Shown: positions 1-5,892, counted from the stretch's first letter. The stretch: 6,139 nt of DNA from Nitratifractor sp964650685 (GCA_964650685.1 CAZYUW010000061.1:1-6139); one strand, 5' to 3'. Notes: a model not told the origin generated them from the letters alone. A program made the numbers and translations.

Positions 1-96
1 GGCAACGGGATACCCCCTCCGTTTCAAAATCTATACGGCTGGGAACCATCTCCGTTCAATATTACGGCAGCACATTGAATTTTCTTCATGTAGTGT
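1..96 (-). promoter_or_regulatory. Untranslated leader with two tandem repeats and a strong RBS, gene off the edge
   Basis: This stretch follows the 101-129 promoter and has no long open frame. On the - strand it holds two related elements, at 68-50 and 39-17. Each begins GCCGTA, runs through an A/T-rich middle ending GAA or GAAA, and ends ACGGAG; each can form a short CCGT/ACGG stem. The second runs into GGAGG (20-16), a consensus Shine-Dalgarno, with a TTG ten bases further at 5-3, so the real start codon is probably at or just beyond the left edge. An ATG at 49-47 opens a frame to the edge (16 complete codons), but its GGAG touches the ATG with no spacing, so I do not call it. Reading it as a leader is inference. 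Confidence 0.45.
24..89 (-). CDS. Possible 21-codon leader peptide (tentative)
   Basis: An ATG at 89-87 opens a 21-codon frame beginning MKKIQCAAVIL and ending at TGA (26-24). It sits 5-7 bases after the expected transcription start, so it would be read almost leaderless, with no Shine-Dalgarno. Its stop is immediately followed by the AACGGAGG ribosome binding site of the next gene, a layout used by attenuating or coupling leader peptides. No family is recognised and no run of one amino acid is present that would point to amino-acid attenuation. It may simply be a chance frame inside an untranslated leader. Confidence 0.2.
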   Translation of the reverse strand: MKKIQCAAVILNGDGSQPYRF

Positions 97-100
97 CCGC

Positions 101-129
101 ATTATAATCGAATAGATATTAAAAGTCAA
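101..129 (-). promoter_or_regulatory. Consensus sigma70-type promoter, reading leftward
   Basis: On the - strand the sequence reads TTGACT (129-124), a 17-base spacer (123-107), then TATAAT (106-101). The -10 box is perfect, the -35 box matches at five of six bases, and the spacer is ideal. The TGA inside the -35 box is the stop codon of the upstream membrane protein gene (128-126), so this promoter starts exactly where that reading frame ends. Initiation would be expected near 96-94. The gene it drives lies off the left edge. It is the best promoter match in the window, and the phylum often shows a poor -35 box, which makes this one stand out. Confidence 0.75.
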
Positions 130-521
130 TTGCCGATTCCAAACGAGACATACACCAGCCATGGATATGTCACGGGTCCGGCCAGAAATATCCATCCCGG
201 CACAGGTGTCGACAGTATCGATTCGAGAGCCGGATCCATATCTCTTCTGATGTACACCCTCCTGATCAGTTCGATCTTGGAAAAGATATCGAATGTCTTG
301 AGCGCTATGGCAGCCACTATAGGCCAGTTCAGGATATCGAAAGCGGCCGAGACGAAAAGTATGGCCATGTAGCCTGTATGTATGGCCAGCAGCATGAAAA
401 TTGATCTCCGATAGTAGCCATAAAGTCTCTCTATCATACGAAACAGCGTCGGCGCATACTGGAAATACAGCTCTGCAAGCTCTGCAACAAATACGAAAAT
501 TACGGCTTCGAAAACCCCCAT
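126..521 (-). CDS. Small hypothetical integral membrane protein (131 aa), coupled to dapE
   Basis: The frame is open further upstream, but that part only overlaps dapE in another frame. The true start is taken as the ATG at 521-519, which shares one base with the dapE stop (TGATG) and has AAAGG five bases upstream (531-527), so translation is probably coupled. The 131-residue product is hydrophobic: a short apolar N-terminus (residues 3-13), likely membrane segments near 41-60, 64-80 and 109-128, and a basic loop around 87-93 (RRVYIRR) that should face the cytoplasm. No catalytic motif or known family is recognised. Its placement suggests co-transcription with dapE, but nothing shows a role in lysine or cell wall synthesis. 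Its stop codon lies inside the -35 box of the next promoter. It is likely real, because its composition is consistently membrane-like and the start signals are good. Confidence 0.72.
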   Translation of the reverse strand: MGVFEAVIFVFVAELAELYFQYAPTLFRMIERLYGYYRRSIFMLLAIHTGYMAILFVSAAFDILNWPIVAAIALKTFDIFSKIELIRRVYIRRDMDPALESILSTPVPGWIFLAGPVTYPWLVYVSFGIGN

Positions 522-1615
522 CAGAACCTTTCGATAAGCGATCTGAACACTTCGTAGAGTTTTTTGACATCCTCTACAGGCACATTTTCGTTGGGAGCGT
601 GTATGGTATCGTTGACGGGACCGAACTCTATAGTCTTCACCCCATATTCTCCGAAAAATCTGGCATCGCTCGTCCCACCGGCGGTAGAGTGCGCCGGAAT
701 CGTACCGCAAATCTCCCTGACCGCCTCGTCCATCGCGGAGACTATCCTGCTTTCGGGGTCGGTCATGAACGGCTTCGCGGACTGCTTCAGCTCCAGATCG
801 TACTCCAGAGAACCCAGACAATCCTCGATGAACTCTCTGATGTCCGACTCCGAAGTTTTGGTAGAGTTGCGAACATTGAACATCATTTTCAACTCACCAG
901 GAGTGACATTCGTGGCCTCCATACCGGCACGGATATCTGTTATCACCACCCTGCTGGGTGCGAAAAACTCATCTCCGCTATCGAGTTCGGCACCGGCTAT
1001 ATGGCCAAGTATCGGAGCTATCATATCGACCGGGTTGGACGCCTTTTCGGGATAGGCCGCGTGTCCCTGTCTGCCGCGCAGTCTAAGCACTCCGTTTATG
1101 GAACCTCTGCGTCCTATCTTGATGGAGTCTCCGAAGATTTTGTCGCAAGTGGGTTCGGCCACCACCGCATAATCCGGCAGCATACCCTCTTTTTCCAGCT
1201 CTCTCAGGACGATTTTGGTTCCATATTCGGCATCCCCCTCTTCGTCGGATGTCAACAGCACAGAGAGTCTGCCTGTAAACTTTTCCGCGCGTCTGACAGC
1301 TTCGACAAAAGCCGCCAGACCGCTCTTCATATCCTGTGCTCCACGGGCATAGATCCTGCCATCTCTGATCAGAGGCAGGAAAGGATCGCTGAACCAGCCA
1401 TCACCTGGAGGAACCACATCGACATGACCCGCGAAACAGAGATGATCCCCTTCTGAAAACTTTTTACTCAAAAATATATTTTTGACTCCGCCTTCATCTA
1501 TACGGACCGCATCGAATTCCGAGAGATACTCCTCTATGAAATCCATAGTTCCCGCATCTTCGGGCGTTACCGAAGGAGAACTCAACAGCTTTATAAGCAG
1601 ATCGACGACATCCAT
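521..1615 (-). CDS. dapE: Succinyl-diaminopimelate desuccinylase
   Basis: DapE hydrolyses N-succinyl-LL-2,6-diaminopimelate to LL-diaminopimelate and succinate in the cytoplasm, a late step of the succinylase route to meso-diaminopimelate (peptidoglycan) and lysine. The 364-residue product has the normal length and the M20 metallopeptidase ligand set: His64 and Asp66 in AGHVDVVPPGD, the bridging Asp95 in RGAQDMKSG, the general base Glu125 with ligand Glu126 in TSDEEGDAEYGT, Glu154 in AEPT, and His339 in NDTIHAPNE. The dimerisation lid domain lies at about 176-290 and carries His185 in GRQGHAAYP. The start is an ATG at 1615-1613 with GAAAGAG seven bases upstream (1629-1623). It diverges from gatC across a 202-bp control region and is followed by a membrane protein gene overlapping by one base. 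Other M20 enzymes (ArgE, carboxypeptidases) are alternatives, but the motif spellings and length favour DapE. Confidence 0.95.
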   Translation of the reverse strand: MDVVDLLIKLLSSPSVTPEDAGTMDFIEEYLSEFDAVRIDEGGVKNIFLSKKFSEGDHLCFAGHVDVVPPGDGWFSDPFLPLIRDGRIYARGAQDMKSGLAAFVEAVRRAEKFTGRLSVLLTSDEEGDAEYGTKIVLRELEKEGMLPDYAVVAEPTCDKIFGDSIKIGRRGSINGVLRLRGRQGHAAYPEKASNPVDMIAPILGHIAGAELDSGDEFFAPSRVVITDIRAGMEATNVTPGELKMMFNVRNSTKTSESDIREFIEDCLGSLEYDLELKQSAKPFMTDPESRIVSAMDEAVREICGTIPAHSTAGGTSDARFFGEYGVKTIEFGPVNDTIHAPNENVPVEDVKKLYEVFRSLIERF

Positions 1616-1661
1616 GGCGAAACTCTTTCATGATATTTATTCACTTCACTGTTTGGGGATC

Positions 1662-1689
1662 CATATATATATAATTATTTTGTTGCCAA
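1662..1689 (-). promoter_or_regulatory. Candidate dapE promoter (proximal)
   Basis: On the - strand TTGGCA (1689-1684) is followed after 16 bases by TATATG (1667-1662), in a strongly A/T-rich stretch of alternating TA. Transcription would begin near 1655 and give a leader of about 40 bases to the dapE ATG. The -35 box is a good match and the -10 box a fair one. A second TATAAT on the same strand at 1749-1744 competes as the dapE promoter. Confidence 0.4.
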
Positions 1690-1717
1690 ACCTCCACATC
1701 GAGAGTACTCGACAACG

Positions 1718-1737
1718 CTGATCCACCTCTGATCCAC
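1718..1737. repeat. Tandem 9-bp direct repeat, period 11 bp
   Basis: CTGATCCAC occurs at 1718-1726 and again at 1729-1737, separated by CT. The 11-bp period is close to one helical turn, so both copies would face the same side of the helix. It lies between the divergent dapE and gatC genes, overlapping the start expected from the distal dapE -10 box. This suits a regulator binding site but proves nothing; no known operator is recognised. Confidence 0.4.
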
Positions 1738-1743
1738 GGAAGT

Positions 1744-1749
1744 ATTATA
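1744..1749 (-). promoter_or_regulatory. Candidate distal -10 box for dapE
   Basis: A perfect TATAAT reads leftward here. The hexamer 17 bases upstream is ATATGA, a poor -35 match, but weak -35 boxes are common in this phylum. Initiation would fall near 1737, at the edge of the tandem 9-bp repeat (1718-1737), leaving a leader of about 120 bases to dapE. Confidence 0.3.
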
Positions 1750-1771
1750 CCTCTTCTAATCTATTTTCATA

Positions 1772-1777
1772 TATAAT
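1772..1777 (+). promoter_or_regulatory. -10 box of the gatC operon promoter
   Basis: TATAAT lies 40 bases upstream of the gatC start codon, after a T-rich stretch (1751-1770). No convincing -35 box is present at 16-18 bases, as is usual for sigma70 promoters in Campylobacter relatives, which rely on the -10 box and upstream T-rich DNA. Initiation is expected near 1783, giving a leader of about 35 bases. This is the obvious main promoter for the gene series to glyA. Confidence 0.5.
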
Positions 1778-1817
1778 AATCCATCAAAACAATTTATCTG
1801 CGACAAAAAGGAAGAAT

Positions 1818-2108
1818 GTGCAGTTGGATCTAAAGATTCTTGAAAAGCTGGAGAAGTTGTCGCATCTGCGTATAGATGAAAGCAAAAGAGAGGAGATTCT
1901 GCATCAGCTTAATGAAATCGTCAGCTATGTGGAAAATCTGAACGAACTCGATACAGAAGGGCTGGACGCCAGTTTCTCTACGCTCGAAGGTGGTACCCCG
2001 ATGAGAGACGACTCCCCGGTCGTAAATCCCGAAGTAGCGCGTACCATTCTGAAAAACGCCCCCGAAAGTGAAGACGATTTTTTCACCGTGCCTGCTATAA
2101 TAGAGTGA
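1818..2108 (+). CDS. gatC: Asp-tRNA(Asn)/Glu-tRNA(Gln) amidotransferase subunit C
   Basis: GatC is the small subunit of the GatCAB amidotransferase, which converts Asp-tRNA(Asn) or Glu-tRNA(Gln) to the amide form; it stabilises GatA against GatB. The 96-residue product has the family length and shape: an N-terminal helix pair (residues 4-44, with the typical KLEKLSHLRIDE start), a linker with LNELDTEGLD, then the extended GGTPMRDD segment and the C-terminal DFFTVPAIIE. The start is GTG at 1818, with AAGGA five bases upstream (1808-1812). An ATG overlapping it at 1816 is out of frame and stops after five codons. It opens the gene series; gatA and gatB are not in the window, so the complex is encoded in at least two places. 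Confidence 0.93.
   Translation: MQLDLKILEKLEKLSHLRIDESKREEILHQLNEIVSYVENLNELDTEGLDASFSTLEGGTPMRDDSPVVNPEVARTILKNAPESEDDFFTVPAIIE
2093..2101 (+). promoter_or_regulatory. Candidate internal extended -10 promoter before pilT
   Basis: TGCTATAAT, a perfect extended -10 element (TGN-TATAAT), lies in the last codons of gatC, preceded by a T-run (2078-2083). No good -35 box is seen, but extended -10 promoters can work without one. Initiation near 2108 would give pilT a leader of about 50 bases. The element spans codons for the conserved C-terminal PAII of GatC, so coding constraint could have produced it by chance. Confidence 0.35.
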
Positions 2109-2158
2109 GAATCCATGATAGGCAAAGTTTGGAATATCAAGAGTAGAAAGGAAATCGA

Positions 2159-3217
2159 ATGTCTGCCAGCAATATAAAGAAACTTCTGCAGAGTGTTATA
2201 GTACATAAAGCCTCGGATCTGCATCTGATCAGCAAAAAAGAGCCTCTTTTGAGACTCGACGGAAAACTCCGCCCAATAAACATGCCAAAGTTGACAGGAG
2301 ACGATATAGAGGAGATGTGCTACGCTCTGCTGACGGAAAAACAGAAAAAACACTTCGAAGAGGAGAACGAACTGGACTTCGCCGTAGAACTCGAAGGAGT
2401 CGGACGCTTCAGAGTAAACTACTACAGAACGCTCGGGGATATGGCCGCCGCATTCCGTATAATTCCCATCGATGTTCCAACCCTGGACGACCTGAAGGCC
2501 CCTCCGGTATATAAAGAGCTCATCAAAAGAGAGAAGGGACTCATTCTCGTTACCGGACCGACAGGTTCGGGTAAATCCACCACTCTGGCCGCGATGCTCA
2601 ACGAGATCAATGAAACCGAATCCAAACATGTGATTACGGTCGAGGATCCTGTCGAATTCGTACACAAACACAAAAAGTGCGTATTTTCGCACAGGGGTGT
2701 CGGGGAGGATACCAAAAGTTTCGCGACCGCATTGAAATATGCTATGCGTGAAGACCCAGATGTGATACTTATCGGGGAGATGAGAGACAAAGAGACTATC
2801 GCGGCGGCACTCACAGCGGCCGAAACCGGCCACCTCGTTTTCGCCACGCTTCACACCAACTCGGCGCCTGGCACGATAAACCGTATCATCGATGTATTTT
2901 CAGGCGACGAACAGCCACAGATACGCGCGATGCTGTCGAGTTCTCTGGTCGGTGTCATAGCGCAGATGCTGCTGCCCAGAAACGGTGGAGGACGAATAGC
3001 CGTACCGGAGATCCTCGTGACCAATCACGCTATAGCCAACCTGATCAGGGAGGACAAAGTGCATCAGATTTACTCATCAATGCAATTGGGGCAGGAGACG
3101 AGCGGCATGCAGACCCAGACACAGGTACTCGTAGAGCTCGTAAGAAACAATGTGGTCAGTCGGGATACCGCCATGCAGTTTTCAAACAAGCCCGATGAGT
3201 TAAAAAATCGTATATAA
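2159..3217 (+). CDS. pilT: Type IV pilus retraction ATPase PilT
   Basis: PilT is the hexameric cytoplasmic ATPase that disassembles type IV pili and powers retraction, twitching and DNA uptake. The 352-residue product has the usual length and all hallmarks: an N-terminal PAS-like domain (about 1-100), Walker A GPTGSGKS (133-140), Asp box with VITVEDPVE (158-166), Walker B with DPDVILIGEMRD (199-210), His box with GHLVFATLHT (224-233), and a C-terminal AIANLIRE (291-298). PilT proteins usually read AIRNLIRE there; here the Arg is Ala. The ATG has AAGGA six bases upstream (2148-2152). No other pilus gene is nearby, so it must work with a machine encoded elsewhere. PilU or a PilT-like motor for another system is possible, but the sequence is typical PilT. 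Confidence 0.93.
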   Translation: MSASNIKKLLQSVIVHKASDLHLISKKEPLLRLDGKLRPINMPKLTGDDIEEMCYALLTEKQKKHFEEENELDFAVELEGVGRFRVNYYRTLGDMAAAFRIIPIDVPTLDDLKAPPVYKELIKREKGLILVTGPTGSGKSTTLAAMLNEINETESKHVITVEDPVEFVHKHKKCVFSHRGVGEDTKSFATALKYAMREDPDVILIGEMRDKETIAAALTAAETGHLVFATLHTNSAPGTINRIIDVFSGDEQPQIRAMLSSSLVGVIAQMLLPRNGGGRIAVPEILVTNHAIANLIREDKVHQIYSSMQLGQETSGMQTQTQVLVELVRNNVVSRDTAMQFSNKPDELKNRI

Positions 3218-3230
3218 ATAAGGTAACGAA

Positions 3231-3830
3231 ATGAATTCTATTATAAACAGTATAAACTATCTGGACGCTATCGTAATCATACTTATTGTTTTGCTTTCCA
3301 TAAAAGGCTTTTTAAACGGTGTCACACGGGAACTGTTCGGTTTTGCAGGCATAGTCGGAGGTGTTTTTGCCGCGTCAAGATTCGCCGGAACCATAGCATC
3401 GTATCTCAAGATATACTTTCCAGCCACGAACATATCGACACTCAAGCTGATTGGCTTTATGGGAATATTGTTGATAATATGGGGTTTTATGGCGCTTTTG
3501 GGACGATTTTTGACAGGATCGGCCAAAGAAGATTATATCTCCATATCAAGCAGATTGCTCGGATTTGTGCTTTCGAGCGTTAAGTATTTCATCATTTTTT
3601 CCTTGATAGTTTTCGCCTTATTGAAAACTTCTTTAATAAAAGAGAATATAGACAAAACCATAAAAAGCAGTTTACTGTATCCGTATCTCGATAAAACAGG
3701 AGCTTTTTTTATAAATTCCAGCGGGGTGTCAAAATCAAATATCCAGCCAAAAACCACTTTGGACAAAAAAGAGACAACAGAACGAAACTCTACACAAAAC
3801 GCTATTGATATCGATACCGCAAACAGATGA
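3231..3830 (+). CDS. cvpA: CvpA family inner membrane protein
   Basis: The 199-residue product looks like the CvpA (colicin V production) family: YLDAIVIILIVLLSIKGFLNG at the start of the first segment, then TRELFGFAGIVGG. Likely membrane segments are near residues 11-28, 36-56, 72-92 and 113-132, followed by a polar, Lys/Thr/Asn-rich tail (about 163-199). Family members sit in the inner membrane; their molecular function is not firmly established, though they are tied to colicin V export and envelope stress. The ATG has AAGGT six bases upstream, 13 bases after pilT. The DNA is visibly more A/T-rich than pilT or lysS, partly because hydrophobic and Lys/Asn codons are A/T-rich. The equivalent place in C. 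jejuni also holds a cvpA-like gene, as I recall. Confidence 0.8.
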   Translation: MNSIINSINYLDAIVIILIVLLSIKGFLNGVTRELFGFAGIVGGVFAASRFAGTIASYLKIYFPATNISTLKLIGFMGILLIIWGFMALLGRFLTGSAKEDYISISSRLLGFVLSSVKYFIIFSLIVFALLKTSLIKENIDKTIKSSLLYPYLDKTGAFFINSSGVSKSNIQPKTTLDKKETTERNSTQNAIDIDTANR

Positions 3831-3849
3831 TTCCGACAAAGGCCGGAAA

Positions 3850-4314
3850 ATGAAAGAGAACTATTTTTTTCTTCTCGACAAACTTAAAAGCATATTAAAA
3901 GAGAAAGGATTGAAGTTTACCCGCCAAAGAGAGCTGGTGCTCAAGGTCCTCTTCGAAAACCCCGGGCACTACTCGCCGGAAGAGATACACAGAATGATAC
4001 AGAAGATCGAACCGGAACTGAAAGTGGGAATTGCTACCGTCTACAGGACGCTGACCCTTCTCGAAGAAGAGAGGCTGGCCGAATCCATCTCTTTTGGCAA
4101 AGATGGCAAAAGATATGAGATAGGTCTCAAGCAGCATCACGATCATCTGATATGTACATCGTGCGGCAAAATCATAGAGTTTTGCGACGAGACAATAGAA
4201 AAACAGCAGGAACTTGTGGCTAAAAAGTTTGATTTTATGATGACCGGTCACTCGATGAAGATCGTGGGACTCTGCAGCCAATGCAGAAAAATACACGAAA
4301 ATTCCAAAAAATAG
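3850..4314 (+). CDS. fur: Ferric uptake regulator Fur
   Basis: Fur is the iron-responsive dimeric repressor that with Fe(II) binds Fur boxes of iron uptake and storage genes. The 154-residue product has an N-terminal winged helix domain with TRQRELVLKVL (24-34) and recognition helix VGIATVYRTLTLLEE (59-73), then a metal-binding dimer domain. That domain holds His40, Glu90 and HHDHL (96-100), the CxxC pairs Cys103/Cys106 and Cys142/Cys145 for a structural zinc, and Glu110 and His134. The frame is open from a TTG at 3805, but the ATG at 3850 is preferred: it has AAAGG seven bases upstream (3838-3842), clears the cvpA stop by 19 bases and gives the family's usual length. PerR is an alternative; the recognition helix and overall match to Campylobacter Fur favour Fur. 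No Fur box is obvious upstream. Confidence 0.93.
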   Translation: MKENYFFLLDKLKSILKEKGLKFTRQRELVLKVLFENPGHYSPEEIHRMIQKIEPELKVGIATVYRTLTLLEEERLAESISFGKDGKRYEIGLKQHHDHLICTSCGKIIEFCDETIEKQQELVAKKFDFMMTGHSMKIVGLCSQCRKIHENSKK

Positions 4315-4338
4315 ATTTACAATAATCAAGGAGTACTG

Positions 4339-5880
4339 TTGATATTTGACAATCAATATATACAGGAGCGTATCAAAAAAGCCGAGATACTTAGAAACGA
4401 GGGTATAAATCCCTATCCGAGTGGCATCAAAAAAGGTGTACCGTCGAAGCGCTTTCTCGCCGAAAACGAAGATCTCAAAGAGATGAAAAGCGATGAAAAA
4501 AAGGATGAAAATCGTCGATATCGCCTGACAGGCAGAGTGAAATTCATCAGGATCATGGGCAAAGCCGCATTCGCGAAAATAGAAGATGCCGATGGTCTCG
4601 CGCAGATATACTACAACAGAGACGATCTACCCGAAGGGTACTACAACAAGATCAAAAAACTGATAGAGGTGGGGGACATCGTTGAAGCGGAAGGCTATCC
4701 TTTCGTTACCAGAACCGGCGAAATCACGCTGCACTGCACACATCTGGGCATAGCGGCCAAAGCGGTGCGCCCCCTGCCGGAAAAATTTCACGGTCTGCAG
4801 GATCCCGAACTGCGCTACAGGCAGCGATACCTCGATATGATCATGAACCCAGAGGTAAAAAAGACATTTATTCTCAGGAGTCGTATCGTATCGTTGATCC
4901 GCAGATTTTTTGAAAACAGTGGCTTTCTGGAGGTCGAGACTCCAATGATGCACCCTATCCCAGGAGGGGCGAACGCACGCCCGTTCGTTACGCATCACAA
5001 CGCTCTGGGTGTAGACAGATATCTTAGAATAGCGCCGGAACTCTATCTCAAAAGACTCGTGGTGGGCGGCATGGATGCCGTTTTCGAGATCAACAGAAAC
5101 TTCAGGAACGAGGGAATGGACCATACGCACAACCCCGAGTTCACCATGATAGAGTTCTATTGGGCTTTCCATACATATACCGATCTCATGAACCTGAGTG
5201 AAAAACTTTTTGACTATCTTTTCGAAGAGCTGCAACTGCCCACCAAACTGCCTTACGGGGATATGGAGATAGATTACACCACTCCGTTCAGGAGAGTCTC
5301 CTATCTGGATGCCATCCATGATATAGGGGGCGTTCCCGCGGATGTGATCGACGATAAACAAAAAGCGTTCGAATACCTTGAAAAACATGGAGTGGAAATA
5401 GACAAAAACACATCTTTGGGATATCTGCAGGCTGAACTCTTCGACGCGTTCGTGGAAGAGAAACTCGTAAACCCCACCTTTGTAACCGACTTCCCGATAG
5501 AGATTTCGCCTCTTGCGAGAAGAAGCGACGACAATCCCGCTATTGCCGAACGCTTCGAGCTCTTCATAGCCGGCAAAGAGATAGCGAACGGATTCAGCGA
5601 ACTCAACGATCCTCTTGACCAGTACGAACGCTTCAGAATGCAGGTGGAGACCAGAGAGAGCACAGGCGACGAAGAGAGCATGCATATGGATCTGGACTAT
5701 GTCAGGGCCCTAAGCTACGGAATGGCTCCTACAGCTGGGGAAGGGATAGGGATAGATCGTCTCGTCATGCTTCTAACCAACGAGCACTCCATACGGGATG
5801 TATTGCTTTTCCCCGCCATGCGACCCGAACATGGTACAGACACATCACAGGAAGAAAACCCGCTAAATAACGATGAATAA
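4339..5880 (+). CDS. lysS: Lysyl-tRNA synthetase, class II
   Basis: LysS charges tRNA(Lys) with lysine in the cytoplasm. The 513-residue product is full length: an N-terminal OB-fold anticodon-binding domain (about 62-140), then the class IIb catalytic core. The class II motifs are visible: motif 1 ending in GFLEVETPMM (195-204), motif 2 with FRNEGMDHTHNPEFTMIEFY (255-274), and motif 3 with GEGIGIDRLVMLLT (467-480), followed by IRDVLLFPAMRP (485-496). The start is TTG at 4339, with a perfect AAGGAG five bases upstream (4328-4333); the next ATG in frame is residue 49, too late to keep the N-terminal helix. It follows fur by 24 bases and precedes glyA by 12. The last 15 residues are polar and probably disordered. 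Confidence 0.97.
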   Translation: MIFDNQYIQERIKKAEILRNEGINPYPSGIKKGVPSKRFLAENEDLKEMKSDEKKDENRRYRLTGRVKFIRIMGKAAFAKIEDADGLAQIYYNRDDLPEGYYNKIKKLIEVGDIVEAEGYPFVTRTGEITLHCTHLGIAAKAVRPLPEKFHGLQDPELRYRQRYLDMIMNPEVKKTFILRSRIVSLIRRFFENSGFLEVETPMMHPIPGGANARPFVTHHNALGVDRYLRIAPELYLKRLVVGGMDAVFEINRNFRNEGMDHTHNPEFTMIEFYWAFHTYTDLMNLSEKLFDYLFEELQLPTKLPYGDMEIDYTTPFRRVSYLDAIHDIGGVPADVIDDKQKAFEYLEKHGVEIDKNTSLGYLQAELFDAFVEEKLVNPTFVTDFPIEISPLARRSDDNPAIAERFELFIAGKEIANGFSELNDPLDQYERFRMQVETRESTGDEESMHMDLDYVRALSYGMAPTAGEGIGIDRLVMLLTNEHSIRDVLLFPAMRPEHGTDTSQEENPLNNDE

Positions 5881-5892
5881 GAAAGGAAACAG

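Noticed and set aside
1..49. Gene start at the ATG 49-47 running off the left edge (MVPSR...)
   Set aside because: GGAG directly abuts the ATG, which is not a workable spacing, and 16 codons are too few to recognise a family; left undecided within the leader entry.
522..821. Upstream extension of the membrane protein frame to an ATG at 821
   Set aside because: The first 100 residues would be hydrophilic, Arg/Gln/Ser-rich and overlap dapE fully; the ATG at 521 has a ribosome binding site and the typical stop-start overlap.
401..1456. 351-codon open frame on the + strand opposite dapE
   Set aside because: It lies fully antisense to a complete dapE with all active-site motifs, its predicted protein is low in recognisable structure, and it has no ribosome binding site of note. 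It is a shadow frame.
1699..1712. Short inverted repeat TCGAG-AGTA-CTCGA in the intergenic region
   Set aside because: Only five base pairs, with no U-tract, so not a terminator and too short to support an operator on its own.
2115..2177. 20-codon frame between gatC and pilT
   Set aside because: No proper Shine-Dalgarno upstream and it runs over the pilT start; treated as chance.
1925..2854. 309-codon open frame on the - strand across gatC and pilT
   Set aside because: Antisense to two well-supported genes and their spacer; the product has no domain. A by-product of codon bias.
3211..3218. TATATAAA as a promoter for cvpA
   Set aside because: Initiation would fall at the cvpA ribosome binding site and there is no -35 box; it is better explained as A/T-rich stop-codon context.
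3805..3849. Longer fur starting at TTG 3805 inside cvpA
   Set aside because: It adds 15 polar residues not typical of Fur and lacks a good ribosome binding site; the ATG at 3850 has AAAGG at proper spacing.
4627..5685. 352-codon open frame on the - strand opposite lysS
   Set aside because: Antisense to the catalytic core of lysS. The length comes from few TTA/CTA/TCA codons in lysS, not from a second gene.
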